From Alphaproteobacteria bacterium (GTDB lineage: Bacteria > Myxococcota_A > UBA796 > GCA-2862545), in NCBI GenBank assembly GCA_020632915.1, contig JACKEP010000008.1:1-64000 (forward strand): DNA of 64,000 bases, given 5' to 3'. Below, piece by piece: positions 23,558 through 32,071 of this stretch. Made by a program: the position numbers and the translations under genes. The notes beneath the pieces were generated by a model. That model saw nothing but the letters and a program-made list of their open reading frames with translations. It made no database searches and had not been told where the DNA came from. Within the stretch, counting starts at the first letter, position 1; every line of letters starts with the position of its first letter.

Positions 23558-25995
23558 CGGCTCCCCCGCCCTGGGTGCTGGGGCTGCTCGCCGCGCTCGT
23601 GGTGGTCGCGGCGCGCTGGGTGGCGGTGTGGGCCGGTCACGGCGGCGTGATCGACGACGAAGAGGGCGTGGTGCCGGCGGTCGCCCAGCTGCTGCACTAC
23701 GGGTCGGTCCGCGACGCCTTCGGGCTGCAGTTCCGCGGCTGGTGCGGCGGGTGCACGCTCGAGGCGGTGCAGGCGCGGGCGCTGTTCCGCGTGCTGCCGG
23801 ACACGGTGACCACGTGGCGCTGGGTGCCGATCGGCTACGACGCGATCCTGGCGCTGTCGGTGTGGTGGCTGGTGCGGCGGGCGGCGGGCACCCGGGCGGC
23901 GTGGGTGGCGACGGCGCTGCTGGCGTGGCCGCTGCCGGCGTTGGACGGGCTGATGCTCCACGCGTGGGGCAACCACCTCGAAGCGACCGCGCTCGCGCTG
24001 GCGAGCCTTGCGTGCCTCGCCCACGGCCGGGTGGTGGGTGCGGGTCTGCTGGCCGCGCTGGCGACGTGGGTGGTGCCGACCGGTGCACCGCTCGTGCTGG
24101 CGGCGGTGCCGTGGCTCGCCCTGCAGCGGCGCGGGCGTGATCTCGCCCTCTGGACGCTGGCCGCCGCGGCGGTCGTGCCCGTGTGGGTGGCCGAGGGCCT
24201 CTGGGCGAACACGAACGTCCTCGACCTGGTCGACGGGACCGCGACCCTGGGCTCGGGAGGGCTCGCGCTCGGCAGTCGGCTGGCGTCGCTGGTGGCGCCC
24301 GGGCAGCTCGGTCACCTCTTCGCCAGAGGCGACGTGCCCTGGCTCGCACTGGGGGTGGTGGGCACCGCCGTGCCGATGGCAGTGCGCGCGGTGAGCGCCG
24401 GAGGGGAGGACGGTCTGACGGAGTCGGCGTCCGTGGCGCGGCTCGCCGCGTGGGCCGGCGCCCTGTGGCTGGGCGCCTACCTGGTCGGGCCCGCCACGCT
24501 CAACGTGCTGCCGGCCGACGGCGTCGCGGCGCCGTTCGACCTGCGGTACGCCACGCCCCTGCTCGTGCTGGCGGTGGCGCTGACGGCGATGGGGGCGGGG
24601 CGCGTCCGACCGGTGTGGGCTGCGGTCGTCGTGGCCGCGTGGCTCGCGCCGGCCATCGTGACGTGGACGATGCCGCTCCCGACGATCCCGGGTGCGTCCC
24701 CCGCCGCGCGCTGGGACCGGCTGCGCTGGTCGGTGTTCACCGACGTGCACCGCCTCCCGCAGGACTGGACGTGCGACCAAGGGCCGTGCGTCGACCTGCT
24801 CGCCTTCGCCCGCGGCGCGACCGACATGCGCGCGAACCGCCCCGTGCCCCCGCCGGGCGACGTCGCCGCGTGGGCCGGGCTCGGCGCGAGCTACGGCATC
24901 TACCGCGCCGACCTCGCGGGCTCCCCGGACGCGCTCGACGCCCTCGACGCCACCCTCGCCGCGGCCGGCGCGGGTCCGGACGACCGCGCCGTCGCCCTCG
25001 CGGAGGCCGCGCGGGTCCCGATGACCGGCGGCGACGGCTGGGGCGACGCCTTCGACCGCGCCGAGGACACCCCCGGCTGGCGCGCCACCGCCTTCGCCCG
25101 CGGCGCCCACCTCGACATGGGCCTGTCGCGCTGCCGAAGCCTGCCCTCCGCGCCCGACCCTGTCGTCCGCGCCTACGCCCGTGGCTGCGGGATGGCCGCC
25201 TGGCTCACCACCGGCACCCTCCCCACGTTCCCCTGGCCGGCCCCCTACGCCGCCACGGCCTCGCGAAGGCGCCGCCGCCGCCGCCGCCCGCCCCTGGCTC
25301 CTCCTGCCCTGACCGCCCCGGAGCGGCCGAGGCAGCCGCTCGCCGCGCGCGGGGAACGCCGGCGCGCGGGGGCGCCGCCGGAACGCAGGTCCGTGCACCA
25401 CCGCCGCCGCAGCGCCCGGCCGGCCGCCGCGGAGCCGGCCCGCGCGCGCCAGGCGTATGCAGCCTTGCCCAGACGGCCTCCCGCGCCGCGTCGCTGGTGG
25501 GCCAGCCGAGGAGGCGGAGCCGACCCCGCGCAGCGCAGCGCGATCCGCCGCTGTCGAACCTCACCAAGAGGGCTCGGCGCGCGGGGCGCTCCGCCACCGC
25601 CGGAACGCAGGTCCGTGCACCACCGCCGTGCGCGCCCGAGGCCGCCGAGGGGCCCGCGCGCGCGGGCCGCCCCTGCCGCGGAGCGGAGCCTTCGGCGCGG
25701 GGTCGGCGCAGCCGGGCGTATGCAGCACGCCCCCACCGATCACCCGCCCGCCGCGTCGGCCCGTGGGCGTGCGAATCAGCCCGGCGGAGCCGACCCCGCG
25801 CGCATCAGCCGGCGCAGCGCAGCCGCGATCCGCCCCATGCGCCCCGCCCGCTCCTCCAACGCAAGAGCCCCAGTGCCTCACGCCGTGAAGCACTGGGGCC
25901 CGCATGGGTCCCGAGAGGATTGGGATCGCGCCCCAGCCGCCCCCTCCCAGACGCGGGGGGCGCGACCCTCTCCTGTCGGTGCCGCGGGCCGATGA
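23542..25995 (+). CDS. GT-C-like integral membrane protein; 3' end uncertain
   Basis: The GTG start overlaps the end of the RluA gene. The first 575 codons encode a polytopic membrane protein with about ten hydrophobic segments. An acidic motif GGVIDDEEGVVP lies in the first loop (residues 33-44), like GT-C glycosyltransferases and related conserved membrane proteins. After residue 420 a soluble part carries WTCDQGPCVDLLAFARG and several Cys. From about 25260 the frame becomes poly-Arg, Pro and Ala (SRRRRRRRR...) and stays open for another 240 codons through a repeat tract. That part is unlikely to be protein. A +1 shift in the GCC-repeat stretch near 25270 would end translation at 25309. The true terminus, or a sequencing or biological frameshift, is unresolved. 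Confidence 0.6.
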   Translation: MERRLTAPPPWVLGLLAALVVVAARWVAVWAGHGGVIDDEEGVVPAVAQLLHYGSVRDAFGLQFRGWCGGCTLEAVQARALFRVLPDTVTTWRWVPIGYDAILALSVWWLVRRAAGTRAAWVATALLAWPLPALDGLMLHAWGNHLEATALALASLACLAHGRVVGAGLLAALATWVVPTGAPLVLAAVPWLALQRRGRDLALWTLAAAAVVPVWVAEGLWANTNVLDLVDGTATLGSGGLALGSRLASLVAPGQLGHLFARGDVPWLALGVVGTAVPMAVRAVSAGGEDGLTESASVARLAAWAGALWLGAYLVGPATLNVLPADGVAAPFDLRYATPLLVLAVALTAMGAGRVRPVWAAVVVAAWLAPAIVTWTMPLPTIPGASPAARWDRLRWSVFTDVHRLPQDWTCDQGPCVDLLAFARGATDMRANRPVPPPGDVAAWAGLGASYGIYRADLAGSPDALDALDATLAAAGAGPDDRAVALAEAARVPMTGGDGWGDAFDRAEDTPGWRATAFARGAHLDMGLSRCRSLPSAPDPVVRAYARGCGMAAWLTTGTLPTFPWPAPYAATASRRRRRRRRPPLAPPALTAPERPRQPLAARGERRRAGAPPERRSVHHRRRSARPAAAEPARARQAYAALPRRPPAPRRWWASRGGGADPAQRSAIRRCRTSPRGLGARGAPPPPERRSVHHRRARPRPPRGPRARAAPAAERSLRRGVGAAGRMQHAPTDHPPAASARGRANQPGGADPARISRRSAAAIRPMRPARSSNARAPVPHAVKHWGPHGSREDWDRAPAAPSQTRGARPSPVGAAGR
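25375..25836. repeat. imperfect tandem duplication in low-complexity tract
   Basis: Two copies of a diverged segment of about 175-240 bp lie side by side. A 32-bp block occurs identically at 25375-25406 and 25597-25628. A 12-bp block is at 25452-25463 and 25715-25726, and an 18-bp block at 25513-25530 and 25783-25800, followed by a GCGCAGCGCAGC/GATCCGCC block. The order is kept and the offset grows from 222 to 270, so the copies differ by insertions. The function is unknown. Confidence 0.75.
25867..25899. repeat. strong long hairpin upstream of the VWA lipoprotein gene
   Basis: Arms GCCCCAGTGC and GCACTGGGGC (10 bp) enclose a single C/A mismatch, then TCAC-GCC-GTGA. The whole structure is 33 bases with a three-base loop. 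No T tract follows on either strand. A second large imperfect stem (GATCGCGCCCC with GGGGCGCGACC) begins about 25 bases later, and GGGACCCCG-GAT-CGGGGCCC is at 26060-26079. It could be a transcription terminator of a GC-rich type or a structured leader. Confidence 0.6.
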
Positions 25996-26152
25996 GCCCG
26001 GCGGACACTCCTGGATACGGCTCGCCTTCCGGGGACTTGAGAGAAAAACGCACCGCCCCGGGACCCCGGATCGGGGCCCCCTGTAAGCCCGCGTCCGGTC
26101 CCCCGTTCCTCCCCCGCACGCCGCCTGTCGCGGCCACGCGTCGGAGGTCTCC

Positions 26153-27574
26153 ATGTCCCGCCCCACCGTCCTGCTCGCCCTCGTGCTCACCGCGTGCGGC
26201 GCAGGGGATCCGGCCGAACCCCGCGCCGCCGAGCCCGCCGACGCCAAGGCCGTCGCCACCCCGGAGCGCTCAGTCGAGGCGGCCGGTCCCGCGCTCGACG
26301 CGCCCGCACCGGCGCCCGTCGACCTTCCGCCTGCCGAGGAGCCGGAGATGGCGCGTCCTCTCGTCGCGCTCGGCTACGTGGACGAGGAGGACGACGGCCG
26401 CACCGGGGGCGTGGTCGGCGGTGTCGTCGGCAGCAGCCTCGGCGGGGTGGACGGCGGCGGCGCGCACCTCGCCGTCCGACGGGGCGGACGCGCGGACGAG
26501 GCCTCCGGGGGTCCGGTCGACCGCCTTCCGCCGATCGAACAGCCGCTCAAGGCCGCCCGCACCGACGACAACGCGGACTTCACCGCGTTCCAGACCTTCC
26601 TCGGGACGTGGACCGACCGCGCAGGCTGGGACGCGGTCTGGCAGCGCCTGGACGTGCGTGACCGCGGGTACGTCGAGGTCGTCGACGCGGACGGCGTCCC
26701 CGTCCCCGACGTCGAGGTGGTGGTCCGCGCCGGCGGCCGCGTTGTGCACCGCAGCCGCACCTACGGCGACGGCCGCGCTCCGGTCTACCCCCACCTCGAC
26801 GTGGCCGGCGCCGGCACCGGCGTGGCCACGTCCGTGGCCGTGCGCGATGGCGACGGCTGGGTGGAGCGCCCGTGGACCGGCACGGGACCCCTCGCCGTCA
26901 CCCTCGACGACGCCGTGCCCGCCACCCGCGCCGTGCCGCTCGACGTCACGTTCGTCCTCGACACGACGGGCTCGATGTCCGACGAGCTCGACCGCATCAA
27001 GGCCACGCTGCTGACCGTCACCGACCGGCTCGGGGCGCTCGACCGTCCCGTCGACCTGCGGCTGGGCGCCGTCTTCTACCGCGACCAGGGCGACGACTAC
27101 GTCACCCGCGCCGTGCCGCTCACCAGCGACGTCCAGCACTTCGTCACCGACCTACGCCGCGTCAGCGCTGGCGGTGGCGGCGACACGGCCGAGTCGCTCA
27201 ACGCCGGGCTGCGCGTGGCGGTCGACGAGATGGCCTGGCGACCCGGCGCGGCCCACGTCGCGTTCCTCGTCGCCGACGCGCCGCCGCACATGGACTACGC
27301 CGACGACGTCCCCTACGGCACCGTCGCCGCCCACGCCGTCGGCCGCGGCGTGCGCATCCACACGGTCGCCGCCAGCGGGCTCGACGCGCTCGGCTCGCTC
27401 GTGTTCCGCCAGGTCGCCCAGCTCACGCAGGGCGAGTTCATCTTCATCCAGTACGGCTCGGTCGCCAGCTCGGCCGCCGCCCATGGCGTCAAGGGCGAGC
27501 AGCTCGCGAGCAACAACCTCGACCAGATCCTCTACGACCGCATCGCCGCCGAGGTGGACGGCTGGCGGCGGTGA
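26153..27574 (+). CDS. VWA-domain lipoprotein
   Basis: A 473-residue lipoprotein with signal MSRPTVLLALVLTAC (Cys15). An Ala/Pro/Glu-rich linker runs to about 75, and a Gly-rich stretch (GGVVGGVVGSSLGG) lies near 88-101. A short Ig- or carboxypeptidase-regulatory-like beta domain follows around 170-260 (VEVVDADGVPVPDVEVVVRAGG). Then comes a von Willebrand factor A domain: DVTFVLDTTGSM near 265-276 gives a DxTxS-type MIDAS, continuing with AVFYRDQGDDY and AFLVADAPPH. The domain should bind a divalent cation and a protein partner at the cell surface or in the periplasm. GGAGG precedes the ATG. The upstream 150 bp are hairpin-rich. Confidence 0.85.
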   Translation: MSRPTVLLALVLTACGAGDPAEPRAAEPADAKAVATPERSVEAAGPALDAPAPAPVDLPPAEEPEMARPLVALGYVDEEDDGRTGGVVGGVVGSSLGGVDGGGAHLAVRRGGRADEASGGPVDRLPPIEQPLKAARTDDNADFTAFQTFLGTWTDRAGWDAVWQRLDVRDRGYVEVVDADGVPVPDVEVVVRAGGRVVHRSRTYGDGRAPVYPHLDVAGAGTGVATSVAVRDGDGWVERPWTGTGPLAVTLDDAVPATRAVPLDVTFVLDTTGSMSDELDRIKATLLTVTDRLGALDRPVDLRLGAVFYRDQGDDYVTRAVPLTSDVQHFVTDLRRVSAGGGGDTAESLNAGLRVAVDEMAWRPGAAHVAFLVADAPPHMDYADDVPYGTVAAHAVGRGVRIHTVAASGLDALGSLVFRQVAQLTQGEFIFIQYGSVASSAAAHGVKGEQLASNNLDQILYDRIAAEVDGWRR

Positions 27575-27581
27575 CCGCGCG

Positions 27582-28040
27582 CTACTCGGCGGCGTCGGGC
27601 GGCGCGAGCTCGGACGCCTGGAGCTCCTCCATCACCTTGGCGCCGAGCTGCATGCCCCACGTGCGGCCGGCGTCCATCGACTCGGCCTGGATCTGGGCGG
27701 ACGTGTCCGCGAGCTTGCGACCCGTGGGGGACTTGTAGAACGCCTGGAGCTTCTTGAGCTCGCCGAGGGTGAAGTGCGACGCGTAGATCGGCACCAGCAG
27801 GTCGATGAACGACTCGCCGTCGACCTTGGCCGTGAACTTGTCCCAGAAGGCGTCGGGCACCTGGGGCGCCACCGCCTTCATGCTCTCCACCATGCGCGGC
27901 AGGCTCTCCATCACCGTGGCGTCGGCGTGCATCAGGTGCAGGAGCTCCCGCGCGGCGACGGTCTCCTTGGACGCGTCGGGCGTGCCGGCGAAGGCCGTGG
28001 TCGACAGGACGAGCGACAGACCGAGGACGAGGTGCTTCAC
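27582..28040 (-). CDS. DUF2059-type exported protein
   Basis: A 152-residue exported protein. A signal peptide (KHLVLGLSLVLSTTAFAG) is followed by a helical domain with the DUF2059 pattern: FWDKFTAKVDGESFIDLLVPIYASHFT, then ELKKLQAFYKSPTGRKLAD. Such proteins are small periplasmic helical proteins of unknown role. The start is a GTG directly preceded by GGAGGCCCC; an upstream ATG at 28151 would overlap the next gene by 49 bases and lose the signal peptide. It is last in the minus-strand gene series that begins near 34.5 kb. Confidence 0.82.
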   Translation of the reverse strand: MKHLVLGLSLVLSTTAFAGTPDASKETVAARELLHLMHADATVMESLPRMVESMKAVAPQVPDAFWDKFTAKVDGESFIDLLVPIYASHFTLGELKKLQAFYKSPTGRKLADTSAQIQAESMDAGRTWGMQLGAKVMEELQASELAPPDAAE

Positions 28041-28102
28041 GGGGCCTCCGAGCCGCGGGCCGGCAGGTCGGCGTGCGGCGGCCCGGAGGGTGTAGCACGG
28101 CG

Positions 28103-28996
28103 TCAGCGGGCGTTGCGGACGGGCGCGCTCCCCGCGCCGTAGGCGGTCCACAGGTCGACGTCACCGAGCACGTAGGGGATCTCCTCGGCGTCGATCTCCG
28201 CCTCGTCGCCCGGCTTGAGCCGCTTCTCGTCGAGCGTGGCCGGGGCCCAGGCGACGGGCTCGCCGTCGGTGGTCCACCCGACGAACACCGCCTGCTCCAC
28301 CACCAGCGGGTGGTCGGCGATGTTGCGCAGCACGCCGGTGAGCACGGTCTTGCCGCCGCGCTCGACCTGGCGGATGTGGTGGGTGCCCAGGGCGACGAGG
28401 CGGTCGGTGCCGGTGGCGGGCCGCGGCGTCTCGGCGAGGATCTCGACGTTGTCGAAGTCCTCGTGGCCCATGTCGACCAGGATGGGGATCTCGGTGCCGG
28501 GCAGCAGCGGGTCGAGCATGCCCGGGTAGGTCAGGTCGCCCTTGGGCACGCCATCCTTGAAGAACGTGGCCCGCAGCACGGGCTGGCTGATCGGGTAGCG
28601 CTCCAGGTTGCGGAACGACTGCAGCGCGAACCGCCGGCCGTCGGCGGTGGTGCCGAGCTGCTGGTGGACGAGCTGGAAGTCGGGCGTGTTGTCGACGGGG
28701 CGGGGCGGGTTGATCGGCCGGTCGGCGGGCACCGGAGGCGCGTCGACACCGCGCACCGCCCGATCCGGGACCGGCGCGATCCACCACAGCAGGCCGCCCA
28801 GCGCCACGGCGCTCGCCCCGGCGACGACGATCCAGGCGCGACGCTGGTCCCCGCCGGCGGCCCGCGCAGGGGCCGGCGTGGCCCCGCCGGTGGCGACGAA
28901 CACCGTGTCGCACTGACGGCAGCGCCAGCTGGACCCGGGCTGGGGGGCGAGGTCCCGCGAGCCGCACGCGGGGCAGTGGACGTCGGACACGGTCAC
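28103..28996 (-). CDS. zinc-ribbon membrane protein with extracytoplasmic domain
   Basis: A 297-residue protein. The N-terminus is a cytosolic zinc ribbon with C8-x2-C11 and C26-x2-C29 (CPACGSRD ... RCRQCD). A single transmembrane helix lies around 52-70 (AWIVVAGASAVALGGLLWWIA), and a C-terminal domain of 220 residues would face the periplasm. That domain has an FxLYD/DUF-like pattern near its end: TVLTGVLRNIADHPLVVEQAVFVGW, then RLKPGDEAEI. The GTG at 28996 overlaps the upstream stop (GTGA); a second GTG six bases downstream has the better purine tract. Function unknown. Confidence 0.72.
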   Translation of the reverse strand: MTVSDVHCPACGSRDLAPQPGSSWRCRQCDTVFVATGGATPAPARAAGGDQRRAWIVVAGASAVALGGLLWWIAPVPDRAVRGVDAPPVPADRPINPPRPVDNTPDFQLVHQQLGTTADGRRFALQSFRNLERYPISQPVLRATFFKDGVPKGDLTYPGMLDPLLPGTEIPILVDMGHEDFDNVEILAETPRPATGTDRLVALGTHHIRQVERGGKTVLTGVLRNIADHPLVVEQAVFVGWTTDGEPVAWAPATLDEKRLKPGDEAEIDAEEIPYVLGDVDLWTAYGAGSAPVRNAR

Positions 28997-29301
28997 CTCG
29001 GGGTGGGGATGGGGGCCAGGCCGGTGTCGCCCGGGTCGCCGAAGCATCGGATGCGCGCGGCGTCGTCGCCTTGGATGCACGCGAGCGTGGCGGCCGAGCA
29101 GTACACGCCCTCGTAGGCCCGCATCGGCCGCGCGTTCACGCCGCCGCAGGTGGGCTCGGGCAGCGCCTCGGGACGGAAGTCGCAGGTGCGGGCGTCTTCG
29201 AGCGCCTGGCGCCGGGCACCGGCCTGCCGCAGCGTGCACTCGGCCTCGGTGACGCAGGCAGCGGCGAGCAGGGCGGGGATGGCGACGACGGCAGCGCGCA
29301 T
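28993..29301 (-). CDS. small Cys-rich lipoprotein
   Basis: A 102-residue protein with signal MRAAVVAIPALLAAAC (lipidated Cys16). The mature part has six further Cys (AECTL, TCDFR, TCGGV, YCSAA, ACIQG and RCFGD), probably paired in disulfides. No family was recognised. GAGG lies before the ATG. It overlaps the start of the zinc-ribbon gene downstream, so the two are likely expressed together. Confidence 0.65.
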   Translation of the reverse strand: MRAAVVAIPALLAAACVTEAECTLRQAGARRQALEDARTCDFRPEALPEPTCGGVNARPMRAYEGVYCSAATLACIQGDDAARIRCFGDPGDTGLAPIPTPR

Positions 29302-29344
29302 GTCGGCCTCTACGCTCCCACGACCGTGGCGGCCAGGGCCCGGC

Positions 29345-29941
29345 TCACGACGGCGTGGGGGGGCCGCTGGCGGCGCGCGCGGCGTCCTCGTCGGCCTCCA
29401 CGGCCGGCAGCACCACCCAGCGCGCCCACGCGAGCTCGCCGGCGACCTGCACCCCCATCATCGCGTACTGGAGCGGCCCGGAGACGAACAGCCACACGTC
29501 GCGGTCCTGGCCGGCCGACCACGCGGTCAGCGCGGCGTGGAGCACGAGGTTGGCGACGAAGCGCCAGGCGAGGCCGTCGAAGAACGTCAGCTGGAGGGGA
29601 TGGAGGTCGACCTCCGGATCCTGCTCCCGCAGCGCCGCCACCACCAGGTTGGTGCCGCGGAGCTGTCCGCCCGCCACCAGCGCGGCGAAGACCGCATCGC
29701 CCAGCACCGGGCTGAACAGCACGAAGCGCGGGTCGTCGCTGGCGAGCGACAGGCCGCCGAGCACCGCCACCATCCCGCCCGTGAACACCGCCATCCGGCT
29801 CCACCGGCCCTGAGACCAGCGTGTCCACGCCAGCTCGACCGCGGCGAGCACCATGCCGGCCGCCACCGCGGCGCGCAGGCCGTAGCGATCCTCGAGGACG
29901 TAGAACGCGACCAGCGGCGCGAGCGCGAACAGCAGCTGCAT
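29345..29941 (-). CDS. YciB/septation protein A family membrane protein
   Basis: A 198-residue inner-membrane protein with five hydrophobic segments. The order matches YciB: PLVAFYVLEDRYGLRAAVAAGM at the start, ELAWTRWSQGRWSRM, GGLSLASDDPRFVLFSPVLGDAVFA in the middle (YciB: GGLTxxxxDxxFIKWKPT), and GGQLRGTNLVVAALRE. In E. coli YciB acts in envelope integrity and cell elongation or division. The ATG shares its first base with the stop of the upstream flavoprotein gene (TGATG), indicating coupled translation. The C-terminal 40 residues are longer than in E. coli. Confidence 0.78.
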   Translation of the reverse strand: MQLLFALAPLVAFYVLEDRYGLRAAVAAGMVLAAVELAWTRWSQGRWSRMAVFTGGMVAVLGGLSLASDDPRFVLFSPVLGDAVFAALVAGGQLRGTNLVVAALREQDPEVDLHPLQLTFFDGLAWRFVANLVLHAALTAWSAGQDRDVWLFVSGPLQYAMMGVQVAGELAWARWVVLPAVEADEDAARAASGPPTPS

Positions 29942-31371
29942 CAGCAGCCCGGTCCCTGGGCGCAGTCGGCGGGGGGGCAGCTCGACAACGTGCCGAGCGT
30001 GCCGGACAGCGCGCGCAGCGCCGTGCGCAGGCCCTCCTCGAGGACCGGGTGGTAGAACGGGCGCGACAGGGCGTCCTGGACCGTGAGCCCGTCGGCGATC
30101 GCCCACGCCAGCAGGTGGGCGAGGTGCTCCATCTCGGGGCCGAACAGCGTGGCGCCCAGCAGCCTGCCCGTCTCGGTGTCGGCGTAGATCCGCCCGATGC
30201 CGGCGTTGCGGCCCATCACGCGGGCCCGGCCCTGGTCGCCGTAGTCCACCTCGCCGACGGCCGTGCGCGCGCAGTCGCGGTCCTTCCAGCGCACGCCGAC
30301 GAAGGCGATCTGCGGGTCGGTGAAGGCCACGGCGATCGGCACGCGGCGGTCGCCGGGGGTGACGTCGGGGAACCGGGCGGCGTTGGCGCCGGCGATGCTG
30401 CCCTCGTCGGCGGCCTCGTGCAGCAGCGGCCGGTGCTGGTCGACGTCGCCGGCGAGGAACACCGGCAGATCGGCGACCTGGCACGTGGCCGGGTCGAAGG
30501 GCGGCAGGCCGCGCCGATCGAGGTCGACGCCCAGCGTGTGCAGGCCCAGGTCGGCGACGTTCGGGACCCGACCCGCGGCGGCGAGGATGCGGTCGACGCG
30601 GCGGGTGTGGGCGGTGCCGTCGGCGTCGGTCCACGACAGCTTCACGCCGTCGCCGTCGGGCACGGCAGCGTCGAGGGTGCTGCCGAGGTGCAGCGGCAGG
30701 TCCGCGCCGATCACCGCCCGGGCGCTCGCCATCACGGCGGGGTCGTCGATGCCGGCGAGCGCGTCGAACGGATCGAGCACCACCACGTCCACGCCGAGGT
30801 GGGCGAGGGCCTGGCCGAGCTCGAGGCCGATGATGCCGGCGCCCAGCACGGCGACGCTGCCGGGCAGGTCGGGCAGCTCGAAGAGGCTGTCGTTGACCAG
30901 CACCTTGTCGGCGACCGCGTCCAGGCCCTTCGGGATGCGGGGCGACGAGCCGGTGGCGATCACGACGGCGTCGGCGGTGACGGTGCCCACGCCCTCCACC
31001 TCGACGGTGGTGGGGCCGGTCAGGCGGGCCCTGCCGCGCAACAGCCGGTCGGACGGCAGCGCCAGCGTGTCGCGGACGACGAACCCGGCGAAGCGGTCGC
31101 GTTCGGCCCGCACCCGCGCCAGCACGGCGGGGCCGTCGACGCGGACGTCGCCGGTGTGCACGCCGAAGCGGGCGGTGCGGCGGGCGTGGTGGGCGGCGTC
31201 CGCGGCGGCGATGAGGAGCTTGGACGGCATGCATCCGACGCGCGCGCACGTGGTGCCGAGGGGGCCCGGGTCGACGAGGAGCCAGTCCTTGCCGGCCTTG
31301 TCGACCTCACGACGCGCGTTGAGCCCGGCGGTGCCGGCCCCGAGGATGACGACGTCGGTGTGGCGGCTCAC
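29941..31371 (-). CDS. class I flavin disulfide reductase (dihydrolipoyl dehydrogenase/mercuric reductase-like)
   Basis: A 476-residue FAD/NAD(P)-dependent disulfide reductase. GAGTAGLNA (11-19) binds FAD. The redox disulfide is C42-ARVG-C47 in GTTCARVGCMPSK. VLGAGIIGLELGQAL binds NAD(P)H, and FLAGDVDQHRPLLHEA is the second FAD motif. YHPVLEEGLRTAL near the C-terminus keeps the His-Glu dyad of dihydrolipoyl dehydrogenases. Unusual is the tail CPPADCAQGPGC, with three Cys in the last twelve residues; mercuric reductases also end in a Cys pair. No lipoamide complex genes are nearby. The GTG overlaps the stop of the HMA-thioredoxin gene, suggesting the two proteins work on the same substrate. 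Confidence 0.85.
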   Translation of the reverse strand: MSRHTDVVILGAGTAGLNARREVDKAGKDWLLVDPGPLGTTCARVGCMPSKLLIAAADAAHHARRTARFGVHTGDVRVDGPAVLARVRAERDRFAGFVVRDTLALPSDRLLRGRARLTGPTTVEVEGVGTVTADAVVIATGSSPRIPKGLDAVADKVLVNDSLFELPDLPGSVAVLGAGIIGLELGQALAHLGVDVVVLDPFDALAGIDDPAVMASARAVIGADLPLHLGSTLDAAVPDGDGVKLSWTDADGTAHTRRVDRILAAAGRVPNVADLGLHTLGVDLDRRGLPPFDPATCQVADLPVFLAGDVDQHRPLLHEAADEGSIAGANAARFPDVTPGDRRVPIAVAFTDPQIAFVGVRWKDRDCARTAVGEVDYGDQGRARVMGRNAGIGRIYADTETGRLLGATLFGPEMEHLAHLLAWAIADGLTVQDALSRPFYHPVLEEGLRTALRALSGTLGTLSSCPPADCAQGPGC

Positions 31372-32051
31372 GGCGCTTCCTTCGGCGCCAGCGCGGTGAG
31401 CGCCTGGAGCAGGTCGCTGCCGGCGTACAGCCGCGTGCCGTCGGGCGCGAACACCATCAGCCACGGCAGGCCGCCGCCCCGCTCCACCAGCGCGGCCGCG
31501 GGGGCGCCCATCGAGTCGGCGACCGTGCGCCCGGGGAGCACGACGGCGCGGACGGCCACGTCGGGCCGCACGGCCAGCGTGCGCTTGAGGAAGTGCTCGG
31601 CCTCGTGGCAGGGCCCGCACCACTCGGCGCCGACGTCGACGATCGTGTAGTGGCCGGCGACCCGGATCGCGTCGAGGTCGACGGCCTCGCCCGTGGACAC
31701 GATGCGGGCGTCGAGGCCGGCCGTGTCCTGCCACAGGCCCGGTGAGGGCCGGGGGGCGGAGACGGCACACGAACGCACCTGCGCGATGTCGATCGGGTGC
31801 AGTCCGAGCGTGCGCAGCGGCTCGGCGAGCGCGTCGCGGGGCACGGTGCCGTCGGTGGTGACGCACAGGGCGTCGTGGCGGTGGGCGACCTCGATGGCCG
31901 TGACGCCGCCCACCTTCTCCAGCGCGGCCTCGGCGCGCGCGGCGCAGCCGTTGCAGGTCATGTCGGGCACGCGCACGCCGAAGTAGACCGGCGGCTCGGC
32001 GTGGGCCGTCGCGAGCAGGGCGGTGAGCAGGGTCGGCAGGGCAGGGATCAC
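31368..32051 (-). CDS. exported HMA-thioredoxin fusion protein
   Basis: A 227-residue protein with an N-terminal signal (LPTLLTALLATAHAEP). Residues 24-90 are a heavy-metal-associated domain with metal motif MTCNGC (C33, C36) and a betaalphabetabetaalphabeta pattern. Residues 115-220 form a thioredoxin-like domain with YTIVDVGAEWCGPCHEAEHF (C145-GP-C148) and a GGGLPWLMVFAPDG loop bearing the cis-Pro region. The combination suggests a periplasmic protein that binds a soft metal or its thiol complex and reduces or oxidises disulfides. The GTG start follows GGTGGCCCC. It is overlapped by the flavin reductase gene downstream and preceded by a thioesterase gene 20 bases upstream. Confidence 0.83.
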   Translation of the reverse strand: MIPALPTLLTALLATAHAEPPVYFGVRVPDMTCNGCAARAEAALEKVGGVTAIEVAHRHDALCVTTDGTVPRDALAEPLRTLGLHPIDIAQVRSCAVSAPRPSPGLWQDTAGLDARIVSTGEAVDLDAIRVAGHYTIVDVGAEWCGPCHEAEHFLKRTLAVRPDVAVRAVVLPGRTVADSMGAPAAALVERGGGLPWLMVFAPDGTRLYAGSDLLQALTALAPKEAP

Positions 32052-32071
32052 GGGGCCACCGTGGCGCGGCC

